From DATAEK01 sp036258055 (GTDB taxonomy: Bacteria > Acidobacteriota > Vicinamibacteria > Vicinamibacterales > 2-12-FULL-66-21), in the NCBI GenBank assembly GCA_036258055.1, contig DATAEK010000264.1, positions 1 through 18,247 of the forward strand: a DNA stretch of 18,247 nucleotides. The letters are read 5' to 3'. The notes under the pieces were generated by a model. That model was not told the origin of the DNA. It ran no database searches and saw nothing but the letters and a program-made list of their open reading frames with translations. The translations under genes were made by a program, and so were the position numbers. Below are positions 1-7,886 of this stretch, piece after piece. The first letter of the stretch is position 1, and each line of letters begins with the position of its first letter.

Positions 1-151
1 GACTTCCAACCTTGTCGCGGCGCAGGACTTTGACCGCGACGATGCGATCGAGCCGCGTGTCCCGCGCGCGATAGACCTCCCCCATGCCACCCGCACCGAG
101 GGCGGAGATGATCTGGAACGGGCCCAGGCGGGTCTCACCGCTGAGAAGCAC
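1..151 (-). CDS. Ser/Thr protein kinase, N-terminal part (runs off window)
   Basis: The minus strand reads 50 codons from a GTG start at 151 to the window edge. The product opens with the N-lobe of a bacterial Hanks-type kinase: the glycine-rich loop GAGGMGEVYRARD lies at about residues 19-31 and VAVKVL, with the ATP-binding lysine K41, at 38-43. The rest of the kinase lies outside the window, so catalytic residues, a transmembrane segment and any sensor domain cannot be judged. GTG at 151 was chosen because it places the short leader and the LGPF segment just before the Gly-loop, as in the kinase at 952. A second in-frame GTG lies 10 codons upstream. No Shine-Dalgarno is visible; a TATCCT hexamer lies 12 nt upstream. 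The gene diverges from the regulator/kinase pair starting at 289. Confidence 0.85.
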   Translation of the reverse strand, partial: MLLSGETRLGPFQIISALGAGGMGEVYRARDTRLDRIVAVKVLRRDKVGS

Positions 152-163
152 GGTCGTGAGGGG

Positions 164-169
164 AGGATA
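164..169 (-). promoter_or_regulatory. Possible -10 element for the minus-strand kinase
   Basis: TATCCT reads on the minus strand 12 nt before the GTG start at 151, preceded directly by TG. The same hexamer stands 11 nt before the second winged-helix/FHA gene. No convincing -35 was found. If real, the leader would be only a few nucleotides long. Confidence 0.25.
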
Positions 170-288
170 CACCCACGCCGCGGCATGGGCGCGGCGGTAC
201 AATGCCTGCCGTGCGGCGCTGCCTCCTGAGCTGGCAGCAGCGAGTGTCCAAGGCTCGGCCACACGGGTTCCGGCCCGATGGATCGACC

Positions 289-939
289 ATGCAAGTACGG
301 TTCAGCGACTTCGTCCTGGACACGGATACGCGGGAATTGCTGCGCGGATCGCGGACCGTCCACCTCTCGCCCAAGGCGTTTCAGCTCCTCGAAACACTCG
401 TCGAAGCACGCCCCGCGGCGCTCTCGAAAGAGATCCTCTACCAGCGTCTCTGGCCCGACACGTTTGTCGTGGAGGCCAATCTTTCGAACCTTGTTGGCGA
501 GGTGCGAGCGGCGCTCGGCGACAGCCCGCGACGGCCACGATTCGTACGAACCGTGCACGGCTTCGGCTATGCCTTTCGCGAGGCTTCACAGCTCAAAGGC
601 GCTCCGACCGCGCGGTCGGGCCACACCCTGTACCGGCTGGCCTGGGATGGCGGGCGTGCGACATTCGCCGACGGGGACCACGTGCTGGGCCGGGATCCGG
701 AGCTCGAAGTGTGTCTGGATTCATCCTCCGTTTCGCGACGGCACGCGCGAATCCGCGTCGCCGACGGCGAAGCGATTCTGGAGGACTTGGGCAGCAAGAA
801 CGGCACCTTCGTGAACGGTCACAGGGCTGCCGCGGCCGTGCGGCTGTCCGACCGCGATGAGATCGGCGTCGGCTCGTTCCGGCTGAAGTTCAGGATCCTG
901 TCGCCGCAGCCTTCGACGGAAACGCGGGAAACGGACTAA
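289..939 (+). CDS. Winged-helix DNA-binding / FHA domain regulator
   Basis: 216 aa. Residues 1-98 form an OmpR/ToxR-type winged helix (Trans_reg_C), with LSPKAF at 26-31, the helix region ending in FVVEANLSNLV, and the closing wing RTVHGFGYAF. Residues about 115-203 form a forkhead-associated domain with GR (134-135), SRRH (149-152), SKNGT (169-173) and NG (177-178), the residues that read phosphothreonine in this fold. The family links phospho-Thr recognition to DNA binding. The kinase that follows after only 12 nt is the natural upstream partner (inference). ATG 289 was chosen because the paralogue at 9722 starts at the same residue; the frame is open back to 202, but those residues show no homology. 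There is no strong Shine-Dalgarno. No receiver domain is present, so control is by phosphopeptide binding rather than aspartate phosphorylation. Confidence 0.92.
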   Translation: MQVRFSDFVLDTDTRELLRGSRTVHLSPKAFQLLETLVEARPAALSKEILYQRLWPDTFVVEANLSNLVGEVRAALGDSPRRPRFVRTVHGFGYAFREASQLKGAPTARSGHTLYRLAWDGGRATFADGDHVLGRDPELEVCLDSSSVSRRHARIRVADGEAILEDLGSKNGTFVNGHRAAAAVRLSDRDEIGVGSFRLKFRILSPQPSTETRETD

Positions 940-951
940 CGAGATCGAGAT

Positions 952-3525
952 ATGGCCGTGACTCCGGGCTCGGACCTCGGCGGCTATCAAATCATCGCGC
1001 TGATTGGCCAAGGTGGCATGGGCGTGGTCTACCGCGCCTACGATCCGAGCCTCCATCGATTCGTGGCGCTCAAGCTGCTTCGCGAGCAGGATGCAGGCGA
1101 GGTCGCACGGCGGCGTCGCCTTCTGCGAGAAGCCCGCTCGGCCTCCGCACTCAACCACCCTCATATCTGCACCATCCACGAGGTTGGCGAGGCTGATGGC
1201 GAAGCGTTCATGGTCATGGAGCTCATCGAAGGACGTCCGCTGCGCGATCTGATCGCGTCCGACGAACTGCCGCTCCAGATCGCCGTCAAGTATGCAATTC
1301 AGGTCGCCGACGCGATGGCGCACGCTCACGATCGACGGATCCTGCATCGCGACCTGAAGACCAGCAACGTGATGATCACCCCGGACGGTCGGGTCAAAGT
1401 GCTCGACTTCGGCCTGGCTCAGAGAGTCCGCGAGCAGGATTTCGCAGGGGAGCACGACAGCACGGCAACACTCGAAGTCGGGCGAGTGACCGGCACGCTG
1501 GCTTACATGGCACCCGAGCTGCTCGAAGGCGAGCCGGCCGACGCGCGCAGCGATGTGTGGTCCCTCGGCGTGGTGCTCTATGAAATGGTGACAGGCAGGT
1601 TACCGTTTACGGGCCGCACGAGCGCAGAGTTGAGCGCGACGATTCTGCGCGAACCCCCGAAGCCCATACAGGCCGACGTGCCTGCCGGTTTGCGCCAGAC
1701 AATCGCGAGGTGTCTCTGCAAAGAGCCGGTGCAGCGCTATCAGCAGGCGCGCGAGGTTGTCGCGGCGCTGGAGGCCGTGCAGAGCGCCGTTGCCACACGC
1801 GACCCAACGTCGCACGGCGCCGAGGCGGGCCGAGCTCAGCGTCCAGGAGCGTGGCTCTGGTCGAACCGCCGCCCGGTGACCACGATTGCGGTTGCTGTCG
1901 CCGCGGCGGGCCTCCTGGGGGCGGCGCTGTTGTGGTTCCCATATCGAACCCCGGTTCGGGTGACCGGCAATCGTCTCGTGATCTCACTGCCCGCAGGCGC
2001 CTCAGCCGCGAGCTTCTCACCAGACGGAACGACGATCGTTTTCCAGTATGGCGATGCCAAAGACATTCCGCAGCTCTGGCTCAAAAATCTCGCGCAAGGC
2101 GACCCGCTGCCAATCACATCCCTGGAACTGGGCGCAACGCGCCCCTGCTGGTCGCCGAAGGGTGATCAGATTCTCTTCAATCATCGCGGGGCGATCTGGT
2201 CGGTGCCGCCGCTCGGCGGGCAGCCCAGGCTTCTCATCCAGCAAGCGAGCAATCCAAGTCTTTCGGCGGACGGCGAGCTCGTCGCGTATGACGGACCCGA
2301 GCGAGGCATCTGGCTGGCGAAGGCTGACGGCAGCGACCCGCGTCGTGTCGCCGTTCGGCGTTTCACCTGGCCGGGCACCCCAGCTGTGTCGCCGAATAGT
2401 CAGACGATTGTGTATTTCGACTCGGAAGAGGGACCAATCGGCGACTACTGGGTCGTGTCGGCATCCGGCGGGACGCCGCGGCGACTGACATTCGACAGCT
2501 CTCTTGGCGGGAGACCGGTCTGGACCCCGGACGGACGGTTCATCATGCTCTCGTCGATGCGGCGTGGAAGCGAGACGCTGTGGCGCGTCCCCGCGGGCGG
2601 CGGCGAGCCTGAGCCGGTCACGCTCGGCGCTGGCCAGGATCGCGAACCGGCCGTCTCACCGGATGGCAACTCACTCGTCTATACGAACATCAGGGTCGCC
2701 TATGCGTTGATGCTCCGGGATCCGGTCACGGGTCAACAGACGCAGCTGCTCGAGCGTCGCTCCCCTGTCGATCTTCCCAGATTCTCTCCCCAAGGCGATC
2801 GCATCGCGTTCTTCCAGCAGATAGAGGCGGATCTCCACCTTTTTACGATGAATGTGGATGGTCGGGAGGTACGTCAACTCACCCACGTCGCGGGACAAAG
2901 GAACCTCGGTCCTCAGTGGTCGGCCGACGGGGCGTTCTTGTTCTTCACGCGGTTTCGTCCCGATGTGTCTTTCCGGAAAATGCCGGCGGCAGGTGGTGAC
3001 TCGACGAAGCTCGGACCGTGGAACGTACAGAATTGGGCCGAAGTCGACCCTTCGGGGCGCGCGGTGGCATACGCGCGGCTCGATGGCACACAGCCGACAG
3101 CGACCGTCATCCGAGATCTCGAGACCGGGTCCGAGACGGTCCTCGACTTTCCGCTCCGGCAGTTTCGGTGGTCACGCGACGGGCAGACCATCCTGGGCAG
3201 CCGTGTCCTCGCTGCGGCCGGCAACTCCTCGTGGAATGTCGCCCAGTGTCCAGCAGGTCGCGGCGCATGCAGGATGATCACGAGCGGATATACCACGCGA
3301 CCGTCTGGCGACGGATCTCGGATCTTCTTCCTTCGTCAGACAAATCCTCCATCGGGATACCGGGAGCTCTGGTCGATCGGCCAAGACGGACGAGACGAGA
3401 TACGGATCGGAACGCTCGGCAGATTCGGGATCGACGTGAACTTCGACGTGTCTCGCGACGATCGAATCGTGTTCGTCCAGTATCGAGAGGAGAAGGCCGA
3501 GCTCTGGCGGGCCAACCTGCAATAG
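952..3525 (+). CDS. Transmembrane Ser/Thr kinase with TolB-like beta-propeller
   Basis: 857 aa. The cytoplasmic kinase domain (about 10-275) is complete: Gly-loop GQGGMG (19-24), VALK with K41, alpha-C glutamate near E60, catalytic loop HRDLKTSN (132-139), DFG (152-154) and APE (187-189). It is therefore predicted to be active and of the RD class. A single transmembrane segment (about 309-330, Ala/Val/Leu-rich) follows. The outer half has repeated SPDG-type PD40/TolB motifs (for example SFSPDGTT, CWSPKGD, AVSPDGNS, RFSPQGDR, QWSADGAF), forming a predicted extracytoplasmic six- to eight-bladed propeller that probably senses a ligand or protein. It starts 12 nt after the winged-helix/FHA gene and is very likely co-transcribed. 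The likely substrates are itself and the FHA partner (inference). It converges on the receptor gene, with 12 nt between their stops. Confidence 0.95.
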   Translation: MAVTPGSDLGGYQIIALIGQGGMGVVYRAYDPSLHRFVALKLLREQDAGEVARRRRLLREARSASALNHPHICTIHEVGEADGEAFMVMELIEGRPLRDLIASDELPLQIAVKYAIQVADAMAHAHDRRILHRDLKTSNVMITPDGRVKVLDFGLAQRVREQDFAGEHDSTATLEVGRVTGTLAYMAPELLEGEPADARSDVWSLGVVLYEMVTGRLPFTGRTSAELSATILREPPKPIQADVPAGLRQTIARCLCKEPVQRYQQAREVVAALEAVQSAVATRDPTSHGAEAGRAQRPGAWLWSNRRPVTTIAVAVAAAGLLGAALLWFPYRTPVRVTGNRLVISLPAGASAASFSPDGTTIVFQYGDAKDIPQLWLKNLAQGDPLPITSLELGATRPCWSPKGDQILFNHRGAIWSVPPLGGQPRLLIQQASNPSLSADGELVAYDGPERGIWLAKADGSDPRRVAVRRFTWPGTPAVSPNSQTIVYFDSEEGPIGDYWVVSASGGTPRRLTFDSSLGGRPVWTPDGRFIMLSSMRRGSETLWRVPAGGGEPEPVTLGAGQDREPAVSPDGNSLVYTNIRVAYALMLRDPVTGQQTQLLERRSPVDLPRFSPQGDRIAFFQQIEADLHLFTMNVDGREVRQLTHVAGQRNLGPQWSADGAFLFFTRFRPDVSFRKMPAAGGDSTKLGPWNVQNWAEVDPSGRAVAYARLDGTQPTATVIRDLETGSETVLDFPLRQFRWSRDGQTILGSRVLAAAGNSSWNVAQCPAGRGACRMITSGYTTRPSGDGSRIFFLRQTNPPSGYRELWSIGQDGRDEIRIGTLGRFGIDVNFDVSRDDRIVFVQYREEKAELWRANLQ

Positions 3526-3537
3526 CGGTCGTCGAGT

Positions 3538-6456
3538 TCAGAACGCGAGGTTGAAACCAAACCGAAAGAGGCGCGGCGGGAGGACGATGAGCGGACGAAA
3601 GAAGCGTTGATAGTCAATCCGCTCGCCGGCGATGACCGTCGTTCGCCTTCCGGTCACGGTGTCCTGCGCTTGCGCGGCGTTGGAATTGAACACATTGAAG
3701 GCGTCGATAAACACTCCAAGGCTCCTCGCATTCCAGAGACGAAGCTGCTTCTCCACGCGGGTATCGAGGATGGTCCGATTGTCCTCTCGATAATTGCTAG
3801 GCTCCACGGCAATGAAGACGTTACCTACCCGTTGCAGGTTCGTCAGTACGTACCGTCCCGAGGGTCGTCCAGCCTGATGCCGCACGATGGGGGAGATGTT
3901 GAGGCCCCAGGGCGCTCGGTAGGTGCCGAACACCTTGAACGCCCAACCCGTGACCCGGACGTCGTTGTTGATCGCCTCATTCGGGTTGTCAGGGTGTCCG
4001 TTCTGCAGATTGTGCACCCAGGTAAACAGGAAGCTCGACGAAAGCGACCATCCATGGGTCATCCGTTTGTTCACCGCGACTTCGATGTTCTTGTACGACT
4101 GGTCGAAGTCGGCAGGAGTCTGCCACTCTTTGACGCTGGCCGGGATCGGAACCCCTGCGGGGATGTCGAATGCCGTGTAGCTTCCCTGGTCATCAGCCGT
4201 GTCGGGCAAACCGTCCGGACCAGGATCCGGGAACTGTCTCGGCTCGGAGAAGAGCGCCGCCGTCCGCACCTGTTCGACGAGGTCCCAGTTGTTGTTCGCC
4301 TTCTTGTATATGAACCCCAGCCTGGCGGACAGGTCCGATCGAAGACGCCGCTCTACCCACACATCCGTGTTGTCCGTGTACGGATCCTGGATGTCTGGGT
4401 CGACGCGGTTCTGCACCCCACCGCTACTGTTAACGAAAGAGCCGAGCTCGGAGGGCTGGAACAGCCGGTCAGCGTTGCCGTCGTTCCAAGCGAAAGTGGA
4501 AGTCGTGGTCTGCAGCGGATTGACATCGCGCGAGATGGTCGTGCCTGGATCGTGGTAATAGCGTCCCCAGCTCGCTTTGACGACCGTCTTGCCTGACCCT
4601 TGAACCTCCCAGGCCAGTCCGACTCTCGGACCAAATGCCTTTCTGTACTCGATGATGCTGTGACGTGCGGGCACGGTATCGCCGAACGGCGCAACAGGAA
4701 TGCTGTAGCCGTTGTGGAGCGGTACACCCCGATAGAAAAAATCTGTGAACGGTCCTTCACGGAGTCTTTGCTCTGGGTAGTACGCGGAGTAGGCGTCCCA
4801 TCGCAGGCCGAGGTTGAGAGTCCAGCGGTGGGTAAGCGCGATCTGATCCTGGGCGAACGCGCCATGATGCCAAAGGCGATCACTAGATGTCAGTGGGTAA
4901 TTGTAGAGTTGGATCTGAAATGGGACGGTAAAGTCCGGCGTGCCCGCTGGGCTCTGGAAGCGCAACCTGAGACTGTCTCTGGGGCCGGTCCGTTCGGTGT
5001 CCGTCGTTTCCCATTCGGTGAGCGCTCCCATCCTGAGGGCGTGATTGACACCTCGCCAATCGTCCCCGAACAGCGTGCCGGCCCATTCGAGCTGACGACG
5101 GCGACGCCCGATCGAGAACGACTCGAAGCCGCCAGCAGAATTTCCCGCGAATTCGATTCGTCTGGCGGCGACGTTCACCCCCACCTGTCCATCGGTACCG
5201 TAGGCATTCGCTCGCACATCGGAGCCAAAAGTCGACGCTCTCGTGGTCATGAAGAATGACGAGCTGGTGATCGCCCGCCATTCGAGATTGCCGACCCACG
5301 ACAGGCTGTCGTGATCGGCCACGGCATCACGGTACGTCGTACTGCTCGCATCGCGGTAGGGCTCATGGCGCCGGCCAACCTGAACGAAGTGAGAGAGAGT
5401 ATGACGGGGCCTGAGCCGGTACGTGAGCTTGTATGTGAGGTTCTGCAACAGAATCAGCGCCTGGGGTCCTGTGCCGGGTCCGTCGACGGGAAAACCCGTG
5501 ACCAGCGTTGTCAAGTGCTGATTTCGAACGGACGTGAAGAACCAGAGTGCGTCTCGCTTGATCGGGCCGCCGATATTGACGTTCGGATCGTAGTAGGTCT
5601 GGATTCTGGTTCCGCGTCCGACCCCCTGGCGACGCTGGCCTTCATCGATGTTGTCCGCCTCGAATGCCTCGCTTCCGAAATCGACATACGCCTCACCCTT
5701 GAACGCGTTGCCACCGGCCTTGAGCACGGCGTTCACCTGGAGACCAGGATTGGGCATCGAGGCATCGTTCGAGGAGGTGCCGAGCCGCACTTCATCGAAG
5801 GCGCCATAGTCGAGATATACCCCCGCGACGCCCGCATCCGTCGTGTTGACGCCGTCGACCTGCACACGGCTCTGAAACTGCTGAAGGCTGAATTGACCGT
5901 AGGTGAGGTATACGGGCTGGGTCCCGACAGTCGACCCACCCACATCCTGAATGCTCATGATCGTGGCAGGTACCAAGCCAATGACCGACATGAGATCGCG
6001 CGCATTGGGGAGTGCTTTCAGGGTTTCGCTGGTGAAGATGCTCTGAATAGTAGTGTTCTGCGTATCGATGAGAGGTGAGTCACCGTGAACCACGGTCGTC
6101 GCCTGTATGGTCGCGACCACCAGCTCGACGTCGATCTCCGCAGCAAACTCGACGCTCACGACGATGTTCTCGCGTACCACTGTCGTGAAGCCGGTGCGCT
6201 CGTAGGAGAGCCTGTAGATTCCCGGCGCCAGCAACGGGAATCGGTAATGGCCGCGGTCATTGGTAACGGCGGACTGGATCCCGATCTGGGCAGAGCTCGC
6301 GCACGTGACTCTGACGCCAGAAAGGAACGCACCCGTCGTGTCAGTGACTGTACCGAAGATGCTCCCACCCGTTGGCCCTTGAGCGAATGCGGGGTGACAC
6401 CCGGCAACGATCAGGGTAAGCGCGAGGAGAGCTGAAGAAAGTCGGGATCCCGCCAT
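3538..6456 (-). CDS. TonB-dependent receptor, Oar-like, with carboxypeptidase-regulatory domain
   Basis: 972 aa outer-membrane protein. Residues 1-25 are a Sec signal peptide ending AFA/QG. Residues about 30-115 are a CarboxypepD_reg-like beta-sandwich (GTVTDTTGAFLSGVRV, then TNDRGHYRFPLLAPGIY). A plug-like region (about 120-245) contains DTQNTT, LPNARDLMSVIGLVP and VQVDGVNTTD. The remainder is a long beta-barrel of alternating aromatic strands, ending in RFGFNLAF with the C-terminal Phe expected for BAM-dependent insertion. This is the Oar/SusC-like subclass common in Acidobacteriota, usually for large or polymeric substrates; the substrate cannot be read here. The start is fixed by AGGAGGA a few bases upstream. 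The gene diverges from the lipoprotein at 6597, which may be a surface partner (inference). Confidence 0.93.
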   Translation of the reverse strand: MAGSRLSSALLALTLIVAGCHPAFAQGPTGGSIFGTVTDTTGAFLSGVRVTCASSAQIGIQSAVTNDRGHYRFPLLAPGIYRLSYERTGFTTVVRENIVVSVEFAAEIDVELVVATIQATTVVHGDSPLIDTQNTTIQSIFTSETLKALPNARDLMSVIGLVPATIMSIQDVGGSTVGTQPVYLTYGQFSLQQFQSRVQVDGVNTTDAGVAGVYLDYGAFDEVRLGTSSNDASMPNPGLQVNAVLKAGGNAFKGEAYVDFGSEAFEADNIDEGQRRQGVGRGTRIQTYYDPNVNIGGPIKRDALWFFTSVRNQHLTTLVTGFPVDGPGTGPQALILLQNLTYKLTYRLRPRHTLSHFVQVGRRHEPYRDASSTTYRDAVADHDSLSWVGNLEWRAITSSSFFMTTRASTFGSDVRANAYGTDGQVGVNVAARRIEFAGNSAGGFESFSIGRRRRQLEWAGTLFGDDWRGVNHALRMGALTEWETTDTERTGPRDSLRLRFQSPAGTPDFTVPFQIQLYNYPLTSSDRLWHHGAFAQDQIALTHRWTLNLGLRWDAYSAYYPEQRLREGPFTDFFYRGVPLHNGYSIPVAPFGDTVPARHSIIEYRKAFGPRVGLAWEVQGSGKTVVKASWGRYYHDPGTTISRDVNPLQTTTSTFAWNDGNADRLFQPSELGSFVNSSGGVQNRVDPDIQDPYTDNTDVWVERRLRSDLSARLGFIYKKANNNWDLVEQVRTAALFSEPRQFPDPGPDGLPDTADDQGSYTAFDIPAGVPIPASVKEWQTPADFDQSYKNIEVAVNKRMTHGWSLSSSFLFTWVHNLQNGHPDNPNEAINNDVRVTGWAFKVFGTYRAPWGLNISPIVRHQAGRPSGRYVLTNLQRVGNVFIAVEPSNYREDNRTILDTRVEKQLRLWNARSLGVFIDAFNVFNSNAAQAQDTVTGRRTTVIAGERIDYQRFFRPLIVLPPRLFRFGFNLAF

Positions 6457-6501
6457 GGCTCCTCCTGAGCGGGAGGGTTTACGTTACGCCCAGGCGCGGT
6501 G

Positions 6502-6514
6502 AAGGGCAACCCTT
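6502..6514. promoter_or_regulatory. Inverted repeat AAGGG-CAA-CCCTT in divergent spacer
   Basis: A perfect 5-bp inverted repeat with a 3-nt centre lies between the divergent receptor and lipoprotein genes. The short symmetrical form suits an operator better than a hairpin. No regulator can be assigned. Confidence 0.3.
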
Positions 6515-6517
6515 TGA

Positions 6518-6531
6518 TTTTCCTGTGAAAA
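6518..6531. promoter_or_regulatory. Inverted repeat TTTTC-CTGT-GAAAA in divergent spacer
   Basis: A perfect 5-bp AT-rich inverted repeat with a 4-nt centre lies 3 nt after the preceding inverted repeat. It stands out in this GC-rich sequence and may be an operator or part of a promoter. Confidence 0.3.
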
Positions 6532-6539
6532 CCCTGAGA

Positions 6540-6557
6540 CCTGGTGCCCCGACCAGG
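6540..6557 (+). promoter_or_regulatory. Inverted repeat CCTGGT-N6-ACCAGG upstream of lipoprotein gene
   Basis: A perfect 6-bp inverted repeat with a 6-nt centre, 39 nt before the lipoprotein ATG at 6597. It could be a protein-binding site or a leader hairpin. It is the strongest of three inverted repeats in the 140-bp divergent spacer. Confidence 0.35.
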
Positions 6558-6596
6558 CGCATCCTCCACGCGACCGACTCACCCAAGGAGGAGGCA

Positions 6597-7724
6597 ATGT
6601 CGCTCGTCATGTTGCGAAGCCGGGCTCGAAGGTTCCGCATCGGCGCCGTGGCTGTGCTGGGGCTCATGGTCGCGTCTTGTGACAAGAGCCCGACCAGTCC
6701 AACGCAACTCGGCCCTCCACCGACAACCACCAATCCGCCCTCCGTGACCATCGTTCGCCTGGAGGTGAAGGCGCCTGCGTCGATTGCGCCCGAGCAATCC
6801 GTGAAGCTCACCGCGAATGCTGTCCGATCTGACGGGTCGATTGAGAACGTCACCGATCGAACGCAGTGGTCCAGCGTCGACCCAGATCTGATCCAGGTAG
6901 GTACCGGCGGTATCGCCACGGGAGTGAGGGTAGGGGAGACAACGGTTGTCGCGAACTACCACGATGGCAGCCGAACATCCTACGGAACAGTCTCCCTTGT
7001 GGTGCTCGTGCCAGGCACCTACAAGCTCAGCGGCCGGATAACAGACAGTGGTGTTGCAGTCGCACAGGTTACAGTGACGGTGCTCTCTGGCGTTGGCGCC
7101 GGTCTGACGACACTCAGTCGGGTCGATGGCATGTTCGCGCTGTACGGTATCGGAGGCCGCGTGCGCCTTCACGCCAGCAGGGAGGGGTATCTCAACAAGA
7201 TCGAAGAGCTCGACGTCACCGACATCGTCACACACGACTTCGAGATGGCCCCGGACCGGCAACGAAGCGATCTTTCTGGAACCTACTCCCTCACACTCGA
7301 AATGGGTGCATGCGATGCGAGGAGTGCTTCGCTCCCTGCCGAATTCCGTCGCCGTCGGTACAGCGCGACGGTGTCACAGCAGGGCCCGAGTCTAACTGTG
7401 ACGCTGAGTGGCGCCGACTTCATCATCAAAAACGGCCGCGGCAACCACTTCACTGGCACACTCGATCCAGTCGACGACGTCAGACTCAATCTGGGAAACC
7501 CCGACGACATCTTCCTCTCCGAGTACGCCGATCTGGTGGAGCGCTTCGACTCGACAACCGCGTTCCTGGTCTACGGAACGGTTCACGCAAGAGCGACGTC
7601 GGCCACCATCATCGGTACCCTGGCAGGCTCATTGATTACCGCGGACGCGAATTCTCCCTCCTATTGGTCCAAATCCGGGTGGTGTTATTCAGAAGGCCAC
7701 GGCTTCGAAATGCGGCGGCAGTAG
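6597..7724 (+). CDS. Lipoprotein with Ig-like and carboxypeptidase-regulatory-like domains
   Basis: 375 aa. The N-terminus has basic residues (RSRARRFR), a hydrophobic stretch and the lipobox VAS-C28, then a Ser/Thr/Pro-rich linker, so it is predicted to be exported and lipidated. Residues about 50-137 resemble a Big_2/BID-like Ig fold (TIVRLEVKAP...SIAPEQSVKLTANAV, TGVRVGETTVVANY). Residues about 140-218 resemble a CarboxypepD_reg-like sandwich (YKLSGRITDSGVAVAQVTVTV, then VDGMFALYGIGG). The C-terminal third (from about 224, LSGTYSLTLEMG) is beta-rich without a recognised family. ATG 6597 is preferred because AGGAGGAGG stands just upstream; the frame is open to 6525, but those residues lack signal character. 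It is divergent from the TonB-dependent receptor and could act with it at the surface (inference). Confidence 0.85.
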   Translation: MSLVMLRSRARRFRIGAVAVLGLMVASCDKSPTSPTQLGPPPTTTNPPSVTIVRLEVKAPASIAPEQSVKLTANAVRSDGSIENVTDRTQWSSVDPDLIQVGTGGIATGVRVGETTVVANYHDGSRTSYGTVSLVVLVPGTYKLSGRITDSGVAVAQVTVTVLSGVGAGLTTLSRVDGMFALYGIGGRVRLHASREGYLNKIEELDVTDIVTHDFEMAPDRQRSDLSGTYSLTLEMGACDARSASLPAEFRRRRYSATVSQQGPSLTVTLSGADFIIKNGRGNHFTGTLDPVDDVRLNLGNPDDIFLSEYADLVERFDSTTAFLVYGTVHARATSATIIGTLAGSLITADANSPSYWSKSGWCYSEGHGFEMRRQ

Positions 7725-7886
7725 GCTCGCCTACCCCACGATGCGGGCCATGTCCTCCTGTATCACTACCGTACCGCTCCGTCGACGAAGCGGTCGCAAG
7801 AACATGTGGATTCCTTGCTGCAACCTTGTGACTTGCGGCCTCGATTCGATCGATCTTTCCAGCGGCCGATTCGAAGGGAGGCAGCG

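Noticed and set aside
202..288. N-terminal extension of the first winged-helix/FHA regulator
   Set aside because: The paralogue's similarity begins exactly at the Met encoded at 289. The extension has no family similarity.
721..1455. 244-aa open frame on the minus strand
   Set aside because: It lies opposite the FHA and kinase domains, whose motifs are unmistakable.
3607..4596. 329-aa open frame on the plus strand
   Set aside because: It is antisense to the well-supported TonB-dependent receptor and shows no domain. Long antisense frames are expected at this GC content.
5311..6078. 255-aa open frame on the plus strand
   Set aside because: It is antisense to the receptor plug and early barrel, with no recognisable family.
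6866..7831. 321-aa plus-strand frame overlapping the lipoprotein
   Set aside because: Arg/Pro-rich composition typical of an out-of-frame reading of GC-rich DNA. The lipoprotein frame has the lipobox and a strong ribosome binding site.
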